DNA of 6,529 bases from JAYZDP01 sp036337765 (GTDB lineage: Bacteria; Acidobacteriota; Thermoanaerobaculia; Multivoradales; Multivoraceae), in NCBI GenBank assembly GCA_036337765.1, contig JAYZDP010000233.1:1-6529 (forward strand). Direction: 5' to 3'. Made by a program: the position numbers and the translations under genes. This document shows positions 1-5,692 of this stretch, piece after piece (within the stretch, counting starts at the first letter, position 1; each line of letters begins with the position of its first letter). Below the pieces are notes generated by a model. The model made no database searches. It was not told the origin of the DNA and saw nothing but the letters and a program-made list of their open reading frames with translations.

Positions 1-188
1 TCGGCATCGCCGCCGCCGCTCCCCGCGGGTACCGGCAGTGCGAGCAGGCCTGCACGGTGGAGGTCCGCGAAGTTCTCCACAGGAAAGGTCCCGGCGGTGT
101 CGTGGGCTCTTGCTCGCTCGAGCAAAGCGCCCTCAGCCAGAGCCGTGGCCTGCTCGACGAGGGCATTGCCTTCGCCGGAATCGATCAT
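1..188 (-). CDS. Acyl-CoA dehydrogenase-like protein, N-terminal fragment (runs off left edge)
   Basis: Reading leftward from the ATG at 188-186 gives 62 open codons that continue past the window edge. An in-frame TAG lies five codons upstream, so this ATG is the only reasonable start; a GGTAGGG stretch about 10 nt upstream can serve as ribosome binding site. The peptide begins MIDSGEGNALVEQATALAEG and continues with ERARAHDTAGTFPVENFADL, then HRAGLLALPVPAGSGGGDA. The pattern of an N-terminal helix, an 'HD..G.FP.ENF..L..AGLL.L.VP' stretch and a Gly-rich turn is typical of the N-terminal helical domain of acyl-CoA dehydrogenases and related flavin monooxygenases. Such enzymes oxidise acyl-CoA thioesters, or a variant substrate, with FAD in the cytoplasm. 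The gene follows paralog A on the same strand after 47 bp, so co-transcription is likely. The flavin-binding and catalytic regions are outside the window, so the substrate class and intactness are unknown. Confidence 0.72.
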   Translation of the reverse strand, partial: MIDSGEGNALVEQATALAEGALLERARAHDTAGTFPVENFADLHRAGLLALPVPAGSGGGDA

Positions 189-235
189 GGACGACGGACC
201 CTACCAGGGCTCCGGATCGTCGGCCGCGATACTGG

Positions 236-1303
236 CTATTCGGAACCGCTCGATGTGGACCCGAGGTCGTCGCAACCGAGAGCGGCGAAGCGTAGGTTCT
301 GTGGCTTTTCCTGCGGACCCTTCCCCTGCGCCTCGTGCGCCCGGTGGCCGGAGAGGATTCCTTCCATGCCGTAGTTGCCCTCGTGGCAGGCGTACTCGAA
401 AATCGCCTCGTCCTTGCCCTTGAGCGGGATCGAGATCGTCCAAGGCTGGGTCCAAGTGGTGGGGTCGGAGAAGGTCAGCTCCCACTCGAGATGGGTCGGG
501 CCCAAGCGAGTGAAGCGCTCGGTCATGCGGAGGTTCTCGGACGCGCCCATGAAGTTCGACTGGGGCGAGTAGTTCTTGGTCTCGACGACCAGGGTGTCGC
601 CGTCCCACCAGCCGCGCGAGTTGCCATGGAGCAGCTGGATGTCTTCCGGGAGCTCCGAGGTATCGCCTAGTGCCACGATGCGCGCGTCGTGGATCATCTC
701 CTGCTGGATGACGACGTGGCTTTCGTTCTGGAAGATCTGGAAGTAGCCGTTGTAACCCGCCCCGACGAAAGGCACGCCGTAGGTGACACAACGCTCAGAG
801 AGCGGCCGGTCGAGCCAGGAGTCGGCGGGATGCTCGGCCGCGTACTCGAGCGCCTCACACATCTTCTGCTTCGCGGCGGCGGTCATCGCTGGGATCTGGC
901 CGTTGGGCGGATCGATGACCAGCGAGGTGCGGTTCGAGAAGTCGCGCTCGGCAACCCAGAACTGGTTGTAGTTGCCGGTGGCGGGATCGTAGGACTCGGC
1001 CTTCGTCTTCGCGATCGCCGCCAGCACCAACTGATCGCCGAAAAGCGCGTCCTCTCCAGGGTTGGTCGCCTCTTTTGCGGCCGCAACGAGCTGAGCGAGC
1101 TCCTCGTCGGAAAGCTTCTCCTTGTCGGCCCACTCGGGCGGCCGCTGCATCGGAATCGCGTTGTTGTTCGCCCAGACCCCCTGGATGTCGGGATGTCCGG
1201 ACGCTGTCCGAGGCGCCGACCAGGCTTCATCCGCCTCCGCTGCGATCAGTGCGCCACAGGCGAAGACGAGACCGACGACCACCAAACCAAGGGGCTTACG
1301 CAT
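236..1303 (-). CDS. Secreted protein of uncharacterised GxPDxxG / YACHEGN family, paralog A
   Basis: This 355-residue protein has no function I can name. The start at 1303 is supported by AGGAGG 5 nt upstream and by the signal peptide that follows: basic RK at 2-3, a hydrophobic core to about residue 20, and a likely signal peptidase I site near A21/A22. Family motifs in order are GHPD-x-QGVW (36-44), RTSLVIDPPNG (125-135), ERC (170-172), QIFQ (189-192), EMIHDAR (202-208), WWDGDTLVVET (232-242), TERF (261-264) and EYACHEGNYG (303-312). Mature cysteines are C149, C172, C306 and C344; C172 and C306 are shared by all five paralogs, the other two only with paralog B. C16 lies in the signal core with Phe at the lipobox -2 position, so a lipoprotein is unlikely. 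The gene lies 50 bp downstream of B and 47 bp upstream of the acyl-CoA dehydrogenase-like gene. By eye roughly two thirds of its residues match B. An extracytoplasmic location is inferred; an enzymatic or binding role is open. Confidence 0.88.
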   Translation of the reverse strand: MRKPLGLVVVGLVFACGALIAAEADEAWSAPRTASGHPDIQGVWANNNAIPMQRPPEWADKEKLSDEELAQLVAAAKEATNPGEDALFGDQLVLAAIAKTKAESYDPATGNYNQFWVAERDFSNRTSLVIDPPNGQIPAMTAAAKQKMCEALEYAAEHPADSWLDRPLSERCVTYGVPFVGAGYNGYFQIFQNESHVVIQQEMIHDARIVALGDTSELPEDIQLLHGNSRGWWDGDTLVVETKNYSPQSNFMGASENLRMTERFTRLGPTHLEWELTFSDPTTWTQPWTISIPLKGKDEAIFEYACHEGNYGMEGILSGHRAHEAQGKGPQEKPQNLRFAALGCDDLGSTSSGSE

Positions 1304-1308
1304 AGAGA

Positions 1309-1314
1309 CCTCCT
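1309..1314 (-). promoter_or_regulatory. Ribosome binding site of paralog A
   Basis: On the minus strand this reads AGGAGG, with a further matching T, and lies 5 nt before the ATG at 1303. It is a near-perfect anti-Shine-Dalgarno match and fixes the start of paralog A. It sits in the 50-bp gap after paralog B's stop codon, so A can be translated independently from a shared transcript. Confidence 0.8.
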
Positions 1315-1353
1315 ACCCAGAACCCTGACATCATACCCGCGCGCGGCCGACTC

Positions 1354-2427
1354 CTACCGTCCACCGCCCGTGGCCGTTGCCCCGACCGCCGAACAGTCGA
1401 TCGCCTGAAACAGGTTCTCCGGCTGCTCCATCTGCGGCGCTTTGCCCTGGGCCTCGTGCGCTCGATGTCCGGCCAGAATGCCTTCCATGCCGTAGTTGCC
1501 CTCGTGGCAGGCGTACTCGAAGATCGCCTCGTCCGTTCCCTTGAGCGGGATCGAAGCAGTCCACTGGGTGGTCCAGGTGGTCGGGTCGTCGATCGTCACT
1601 TCCCATTCGAGATGGGCCGGCCCTATGCGGGTGAAGCGCTCGGTCATATGCATGCCCTCTGTGGCGAACATGAAGAACGATTTCGGCGAGAAGTTCTTGG
1701 TCTCGACGACCAGGGTGTCGCCCTCCCACCAGCCTCGCGAGTTGCCGTGCCAGAGGCGTATGTCGTCGGCAAGCTCGGGGCGGTCGCCGAGCGGGATGAT
1801 GCGCGCGTCGTGGATCATCTCCTGCTGGATGACGACGTGATCCTCGGTCTGGAAGATCTGGGAATAGCCGTTGTAGCCCGGCAGGAGAAACGGCATGCCG
1901 TAGCTGATGCAGCGTTCCGAGATCGGCCGGTCGAGCCAGGAGTCGGCGGGGTGCTCACTCAGATGCTCGAGCATGGCGCAGACCTGCTCGAGCTTCTCGT
2001 CGGTGAGTCGTGGAACCCGGCCGTTCGGCGGGTCGGTGACCAGCGACGTGCGATTGCTGAAGTCCCGATCCGACACCCAGAAGCCGTTGTAGTTGCCGGT
2101 CGCCGGGTCGTAGGACTTGGCCTTGTCCTTCTCGATGGCGGCGAGCACCAGCTGATCGGCGAAGAGCGCGTCCTCGCCGGGGCCCGACACCTCTTGTGCC
2201 GCCTTGATCAGATCTTGCAGCTCGGCGTCTGACAGCGTTTCACGGTCCGCCCAAGCGGCGGGTCGTTCCAGCGGCGTGGCGTTGTTGTTCGCCCACACGC
2301 CCTGAAAGTCGGGGTGGCCGAAGGCTGTCCGGGGGAGAGACCAGCTCTCGTCCGCCGCTTCTGCGGCAAGAGCTCCTGGCGCCATGAGACCCGTGATGAG
2401 AACGGTGACGATGAGAAGTCTGCGCAT
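1354..2427 (-). CDS. Secreted protein of uncharacterised GxPDxxG / YACHEGN family, paralog B
   Basis: I place the start at the ATG at 2427 (357 residues), not at an in-frame GTG at 2451. The ATG has AGGAGG 7 nt upstream and begins directly with a signal peptide (MRRLLIVTV..., likely cleavage after ALAA near residue 22), whereas the GTG would add eight residues encoded by the ribosome binding site itself. Motifs are GHPDFQGVW (37-45), TPLERP (51-56), RTSLVTDPPNG (126-136), ERC (171-173), EMIHDAR (203-209), WWEGDTLVVET (233-243), TERF (262-265) and EYACHEGNYG (304-313). Cysteines 150, 173, 307 and 345 match those of paralog A with a one-residue offset. It is the first gene of the leftward unit B-A-acyl-CoA dehydrogenase and reads out of the divergent control region. 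Tracts of perfect nucleotide identity with A point to recent duplication or gene conversion. Function unknown; export is inferred from the signal peptide. Confidence 0.88.
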   Translation of the reverse strand: MRRLLIVTVLITGLMAPGALAAEAADESWSLPRTAFGHPDFQGVWANNNATPLERPAAWADRETLSDAELQDLIKAAQEVSGPGEDALFADQLVLAAIEKDKAKSYDPATGNYNGFWVSDRDFSNRTSLVTDPPNGRVPRLTDEKLEQVCAMLEHLSEHPADSWLDRPISERCISYGMPFLLPGYNGYSQIFQTEDHVVIQQEMIHDARIIPLGDRPELADDIRLWHGNSRGWWEGDTLVVETKNFSPKSFFMFATEGMHMTERFTRIGPAHLEWEVTIDDPTTWTTQWTASIPLKGTDEAIFEYACHEGNYGMEGILAGHRAHEAQGKAPQMEQPENLFQAIDCSAVGATATGGGR

Positions 2428-2540
2428 CTCCCTACCTCCTGATACGGGCACCGTCGAACTGGCGGTGTCGGATTGTCGTGTTGGATGATACCCCTCAGCC
2501 GGGTGCTATCGTCATTCGAGTCACCGACTAGGGGGTTGTT
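2428..2540. promoter_or_regulatory. Divergent control region between paralogs B and C
   Basis: These 113 bp separate the two head-to-head transcription units and must hold promoters for both unless transcription enters from outside. Leftward, a TATCAT hexamer (2490-2485, five of six matches to TATAAT) is preceded by a weak ATGACG (2515-2510) at a long 19-bp spacing. Rightward, an extended -10-like TG-C-TATCGT (2504-2512) lies about 29 bp before the C start, with only poor -35 candidates. The two hexamers fall in the arms of an interrupted inverted repeat, GATACCC (2487-2493) and GGG-TGC-TATC (2501-2510), which could be an operator serving both directions. The position is solid; the individual elements are weak matches found by eye. 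Confidence 0.45.
2435..2440 (-). promoter_or_regulatory. Ribosome binding site deciding the start of paralog B
   Basis: AGGAGG on the minus strand, 7 nt before the ATG at 2427. It lies inside the reading frame that would open at the GTG at 2451, and no comparable site precedes that GTG, so the downstream ATG is the better start. Confidence 0.82.
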
Positions 2541-3596
2541 ATGTCGCGCACGCGCCCATTCCTCGCCGCGGCCTGTACCGCCGGCGCTCTCGCACTCGTT
2601 GTTTTCCCGGCCGCCGGGCTCGCCCAGGCGGCGGGCGACCAGTGGGCTCCGCCGCACACAGTCGACGGCCAGCCCGACCTGCAGGGGGTATGGGACTTCC
2701 GTACGTTGACACCGCTGGAACGTCCCTCGAACGCGGCGGAGGTGCTGTCGGCAGAAGAGGCCGCGAAGGTGGATAGCGATGCCGTCGCGGCCAGCGAGGC
2801 CGCCGACGCCCCGAGCGACCCGGACCGCGAGCCGCTTCCCGAGGGAGGCGACGTGGGCGCCTACAATCGCTTCTGGTTCGACTCGGGCGCCCGGGTGGTC
2901 GACGACCGCCGGACCTCGCTGATCGTCGATCCGCCGAACGGTCGGTTGCCGGAGCTGCAGGACGGGGTGAAGGTGCAATTCTTCGGCGACGACAAGCCTT
3001 CGGATCGTCCGGTGCGGCTGCGCGTCGGAGGTGTCGGCCTCGACGGACCCGAAGACCGCGGCCTGTCGGAGCGCTGCCTGCTCGGCTTCAATGCGGGCCC
3101 ACCGATCACACCGGGTGGCTACAACCAGAACGTGCAAATCTTTCAGTCGGCCGACCACGTCGCGATCCTCACCGAGATGGTTCACGACACCCGCATCGTG
3201 CCGTTGGACGGTCGGGCGCACCTTGACGGTGAGATCCGCCAGTGGATGGGCAACTCACGTGGTTGGTGGGATGGCGACACGTTGGTGGTCGAGACCCGCA
3301 ACTTCACCGACAAGACCGCGAGCTTCGGGCGCAATGTCGTCAGCGCGATCGGTAGCGGCCGAAACGTTCATCTGGTCGAGCGCTTCCGGCGTGTCTCGAC
3401 GGACACCTTGCACTACGAGTTCACGGTCAACGATCCCAAGACATTCAAGTCCCCATTCACCGCCGTCATCCCGATGAAGAAGAGCGGGCTACCGCTTTTC
3501 GAGTACGCCTGCCACGAGGGCAACTACGGGCTGCACAACATGCTCTCGGGCGCTCGCGCCGCTGAGCGCGAGGCGGCTACGGGCGCTGGCGAATAA
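2541..3596 (+). CDS. Secreted protein of uncharacterised GxPDxxG / YACHEGN family, paralog C
   Basis: This 351-residue protein opens the rightward unit. AGGGGG lies 5 nt before the ATG. Residues 1-30 form a signal peptide (basic R3/R5, a long Ala/Leu/Val core, likely cleavage near GLAQA). C12 in an AAAC context resembles a weak lipobox, but hydrophobic sequence continues well past it, so I favour signal peptidase I. Motifs are GQPDLQGVW (43-51), TPLERP (57-62), an acidic Ala/Asp/Glu-rich stretch (about 70-104), AYNRFW (107-112), RRTSLIVDPPNG (123-134), ERC (177-179), QIFQ (199-202), EMVHDTR (212-218), GNSRGWWDGDTLVVET (237-252), VERF (279-282) and EYACHEGNYG (321-330). The mature protein has only two cysteines, C179 and C324, both shared by all paralogs. 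Paralog D follows after 17 bp, so an operon is very likely. No function is assigned. Confidence 0.9.
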   Translation: MSRTRPFLAAACTAGALALVVFPAAGLAQAAGDQWAPPHTVDGQPDLQGVWDFRTLTPLERPSNAAEVLSAEEAAKVDSDAVAASEAADAPSDPDREPLPEGGDVGAYNRFWFDSGARVVDDRRTSLIVDPPNGRLPELQDGVKVQFFGDDKPSDRPVRLRVGGVGLDGPEDRGLSERCLLGFNAGPPITPGGYNQNVQIFQSADHVAILTEMVHDTRIVPLDGRAHLDGEIRQWMGNSRGWWDGDTLVVETRNFTDKTASFGRNVVSAIGSGRNVHLVERFRRVSTDTLHYEFTVNDPKTFKSPFTAVIPMKKSGLPLFEYACHEGNYGLHNMLSGARAAEREAATGAGE

Positions 3597-3613
3597 GCGA
3601 GAGGAGATGCGTC

Positions 3614-4684
3614 ATGAGATCCACGTTCACGTTTGTCGTAGGACTGATCCTGCTAGCCAGTGCAGTGGGCGCCGTCGAGCCTGCCAACGAGGCCGACATC
3701 CCTCGTACGGCCGATGGCCAGCCAGACTTTTCGGGGACCTACAACGTCGCCACGCTGACGCCGCTCGAGCGCCCGGAGATGTTGGGCGACAAGCGGCTCC
3801 TTACGCCCGAGGAGGCCGCCGAGAGCGAGGCGGCCGAGCAGGACCGCATCGCGGAGCGTGCCGCCCAGAGCGAGAGCGACCGCGAGGCGCCGCCCGAGGG
3901 CGGTGACGGCTCTCCGGGTGCCGCTGGCAACGTCGGTGGCTACAACTACTTCTGGATCGATCGCGGTACCGACGTCTTCGCCATCGACGGGAAGTTCCGC
4001 ACCTCGATCATCACCGATCCGCCGAACGGTCGCAGGCCCGAGATGAGCGCCGCCGCGAGCGAGCGGGCCGCGCGGCGGGCGGCGCTGTTCCCGAACAACG
4101 TCGGCCGCGCGTTCTGGATGAAGGACGACGGCCCCGGGCCCTACGACCACATGGAGCAGCGACCGCTCGCCGAGCGGTGCCTGCTCGGGTTCAGCTCGAC
4201 CGGCGGCCCACCCATGCTGCCGGCGGGTTACAACAACCTCAAGACGATCGTGCAGACCGACGACCACGTGATGATCCTGGTCGAGATGGTGCACGACGCG
4301 CGCATCATCCGTCTGAATTCACAACACCCGGCACCCGAGGTGCGCAGATGGATGGGTGACTCGATCGGCTGGTGGGAGGGCGACACGCTCGTTGTGGACA
4401 CCACGAACTTCAACGATTCCCCAGCCCTGGTTCAGGCGTCGCGCGACCTCCACGTCGTCGAGCGCTTTCGTCGCATCGAGGGCGGCCGCATCCACTACAG
4501 CTTCAAGGTCGAGGATCCGACCACCTGGAGCGTTCCCTGGAGCGGCGAGTACATCTGGCCTGCTGCGACCGAGCGGCTGTACGAGTACGCCTGCCACGAG
4601 GGTAACTACGCGCTCGGCAACATCATGCGCGGGGCGCGGCTGCTCGAGTCCGAGTGGGATGACACGGCGGGCGGCCGCGAGTAG
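3614..4684 (+). CDS. Secreted protein of uncharacterised GxPDxxG / YACHEGN family, paralog D
   Basis: This 356-residue protein starts at the ATG at 3614, 7 nt after GAGGAG (3601-3606); the ATG at 3607 is in a different frame. The signal peptide spans about residues 1-20 (likely cleavage after AVGA). Motifs are GQPDFSGTY (35-43, Tyr where the others have Trp), TPLERP (49-54), an acidic linker (about 64-105) that is the longest of the five, GYNYFW (109-114), RTSIITDPPNG (129-139), ERC (187-189), EMVHDAR (224-230), GWWEGDTLVVDT (252-263), VERF (282-285), DPTTW (301-305) and EYACHEGNYA (324-333). Where C has GNSRGWW, D has GDSIGWW. C189 and C327 are its only cysteines. The gene sits between C and E with 17- and 9-bp gaps, the middle of a three-gene unit. 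Export is inferred; the biochemical role is unknown. Confidence 0.9.
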   Translation: MRSTFTFVVGLILLASAVGAVEPANEADIPRTADGQPDFSGTYNVATLTPLERPEMLGDKRLLTPEEAAESEAAEQDRIAERAAQSESDREAPPEGGDGSPGAAGNVGGYNYFWIDRGTDVFAIDGKFRTSIITDPPNGRRPEMSAAASERAARRAALFPNNVGRAFWMKDDGPGPYDHMEQRPLAERCLLGFSSTGGPPMLPAGYNNLKTIVQTDDHVMILVEMVHDARIIRLNSQHPAPEVRRWMGDSIGWWEGDTLVVDTTNFNDSPALVQASRDLHVVERFRRIEGGRIHYSFKVEDPTTWSVPWSGEYIWPAATERLYEYACHEGNYALGNIMRGARLLESEWDDTAGGRE

Positions 4685-4689
4685 GTGGG
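4684..4689 (+). promoter_or_regulatory. Ribosome binding site of paralog E, overlapping paralog D's stop
   Basis: GGTGGG ends 4 nt before the GTG start at 4694, and its first G is the last base of paralog D's TAG. This packing suggests translational coupling of E to D. The site is weaker than those of A and B. Confidence 0.5.
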
Positions 4690-4693
4690 TTGA

Positions 4694-5692
4694 GTGTTAC
4701 CTAGGGTTGTCCGAGCCACCGTTATCGCGCTGGTTGCGGCTAGCGGGGCCCTCGCTGCCGAGAAGGCGGCCGATCGAGAGATTCTCAAGACGCCCTGGGG
4801 CGACCCCGATCTGCAGGGGATCTGGACCAACGCCACACTGACACCGCTCGAGCGGCCGAAGGAGCTGGCGGGGCAGGAATCGTTGTCGGCGGCGGAGGCG
4901 GCGACTCTGGAGGCGGAAACGGCGGCGAGACGGAGGGCCTCGGATGGCACTTCACCGCCGGGTACGGTCGGTGGCTACAACCAGGTCTGGCTCGACCCCG
5001 GTACGCGCGTTCTCGCCGACCGCCGCACCTCGTTGATCGTCGATCCACCCGACGGCCGCATCCCGTGGCGCTCCGAGGCCGAGGCGGCGTCGAAGGCCGA
5101 GGCGGGGCGCTACGGCAATGGCCCCTACGACTCCTGGACCGATCTCGACACCGGCGAGCGCTGCATCTCCGACGGGCTACCGACGATGGTTCCTCTGCAG
5201 CCCTACAACATGAATTTTCATATTTTCCAGGCACCGGGCTGGATCGCGATGTCTCATGAGATGTACCACGAGGTGCGCCTCATCCCGTTGGATGGTCGGC
5301 CACATCTGTCGGCGTCGATCGGTCAGTGGCTCGGCGACCCGCGGGGGCACTGGGACGGCGACACCCTGGTGGTCGAGACCACCAATCTCGCCGACCGGGC
5401 GGACGACTACTGGGCCCACCCCTGGCGCAAGGCGCGCCCGACCTATCGACTGACCGAGCGCTTCCGCCGCCTGGATGCGACCACGATCGACTACAGCTTC
5501 ACGGTCGAGGATTCGTCCATGTTCACGCGCCCGTGGACCGCTTCTGCTCCCATGACTAGCGATCAGGCAGCACGAGGTGTGACCAGCGGCACCCTCTTCG
5601 AGTACGCGTGCCACGAGGGCAACCACGCCATCAGCAACACCTTGAGCGGGGCACGCGCCGAAGAGGCACGCCGCGAGTCTCCAGCCGGCTAG
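4694..5692 (+). CDS. Secreted protein of uncharacterised GxPDxxG / YACHEGN family, paralog E (divergent, GTG start)
   Basis: This 332-residue protein starts with GTG. An in-frame TGA (4691-4693) directly precedes it, so no longer form exists, and the following residues give a good signal peptide (cleavage near ALAA, residue 22). Motifs are GDPDLQGIW (36-44), TPLERP (50-55), GYNQVW (94-99), RRTSLIVDPPDG (110-121), ERC (155-157), EMYHEVR (189-195), GHWDGDTLVVET (218-229), TERFRR (254-259) and EYACHEGNHA (303-312). It departs from its siblings in three places: His-Glu instead of His-Asp in the EM-x-H motif, GHW instead of GWW, and NHA instead of NY(G/A). It is also the shortest, having lost most of the acidic linker. 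C157 and C306 are its only cysteines. It is the last gene of C-D-E, and its stop overlaps the stop of the converging dioxygenase gene by 4 bp. Function unknown; the substitutions suggest a specialised member. Confidence 0.88.
   Translation: MLPRVVRATVIALVAASGALAAEKAADREILKTPWGDPDLQGIWTNATLTPLERPKELAGQESLSAAEAATLEAETAARRRASDGTSPPGTVGGYNQVWLDPGTRVLADRRTSLIVDPPDGRIPWRSEAEAASKAEAGRYGNGPYDSWTDLDTGERCISDGLPTMVPLQPYNMNFHIFQAPGWIAMSHEMYHEVRLIPLDGRPHLSASIGQWLGDPRGHWDGDTLVVETTNLADRADDYWAHPWRKARPTYRLTERFRRLDATTIDYSFTVEDSSMFTRPWTASAPMTSDQAARGVTSGTLFEYACHEGNHAISNTLSGARAEEARRESPAG

Noticed and set aside
1304..1353. TATGAT hexamer on the minus strand in the gap between B and A as an internal promoter
   Set aside because: The hexamer alone is weak evidence, the sequence upstream is GC-rich without a -35-like element, and a 50-bp gap fits read-through from B.
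1456..2232. Plus-strand frame of 258 codons opposite paralog B
   Set aside because: B has strong motifs, a signal peptide and a good ribosome binding site on the other strand. The similar plus-strand frame opposite A (689-1408) arises because A and B are homologous, not because it is a gene.
2428..2451. Upstream GTG start for paralog B at 2451
   Set aside because: It would translate the AGGAGG site itself and put eight extra residues before a normal signal peptide.
2541..2630. Lipobox at C12 of paralog C (and C16 of paralog A)
   Set aside because: The cysteines lie inside the hydrophobic core with a long apolar stretch after them, and B, D and E have no cysteine there.
2208..3221. Long minus-strand reading frame of 337 codons opposite paralogs B and C
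   Set aside because: It lies antisense to the 5' parts of C and across the control region, has no recognisable motifs, and reads mostly Arg/Gly/Pro-rich. Such frames are expected opposite GC-rich genes.
3860..3930. Acidic, Ala/Glu/Gly-rich segments in C and D as possible coding repeats
   Set aside because: The segments are compositionally biased, but I see no regular repeat unit; they behave as variable linkers between conserved motifs.
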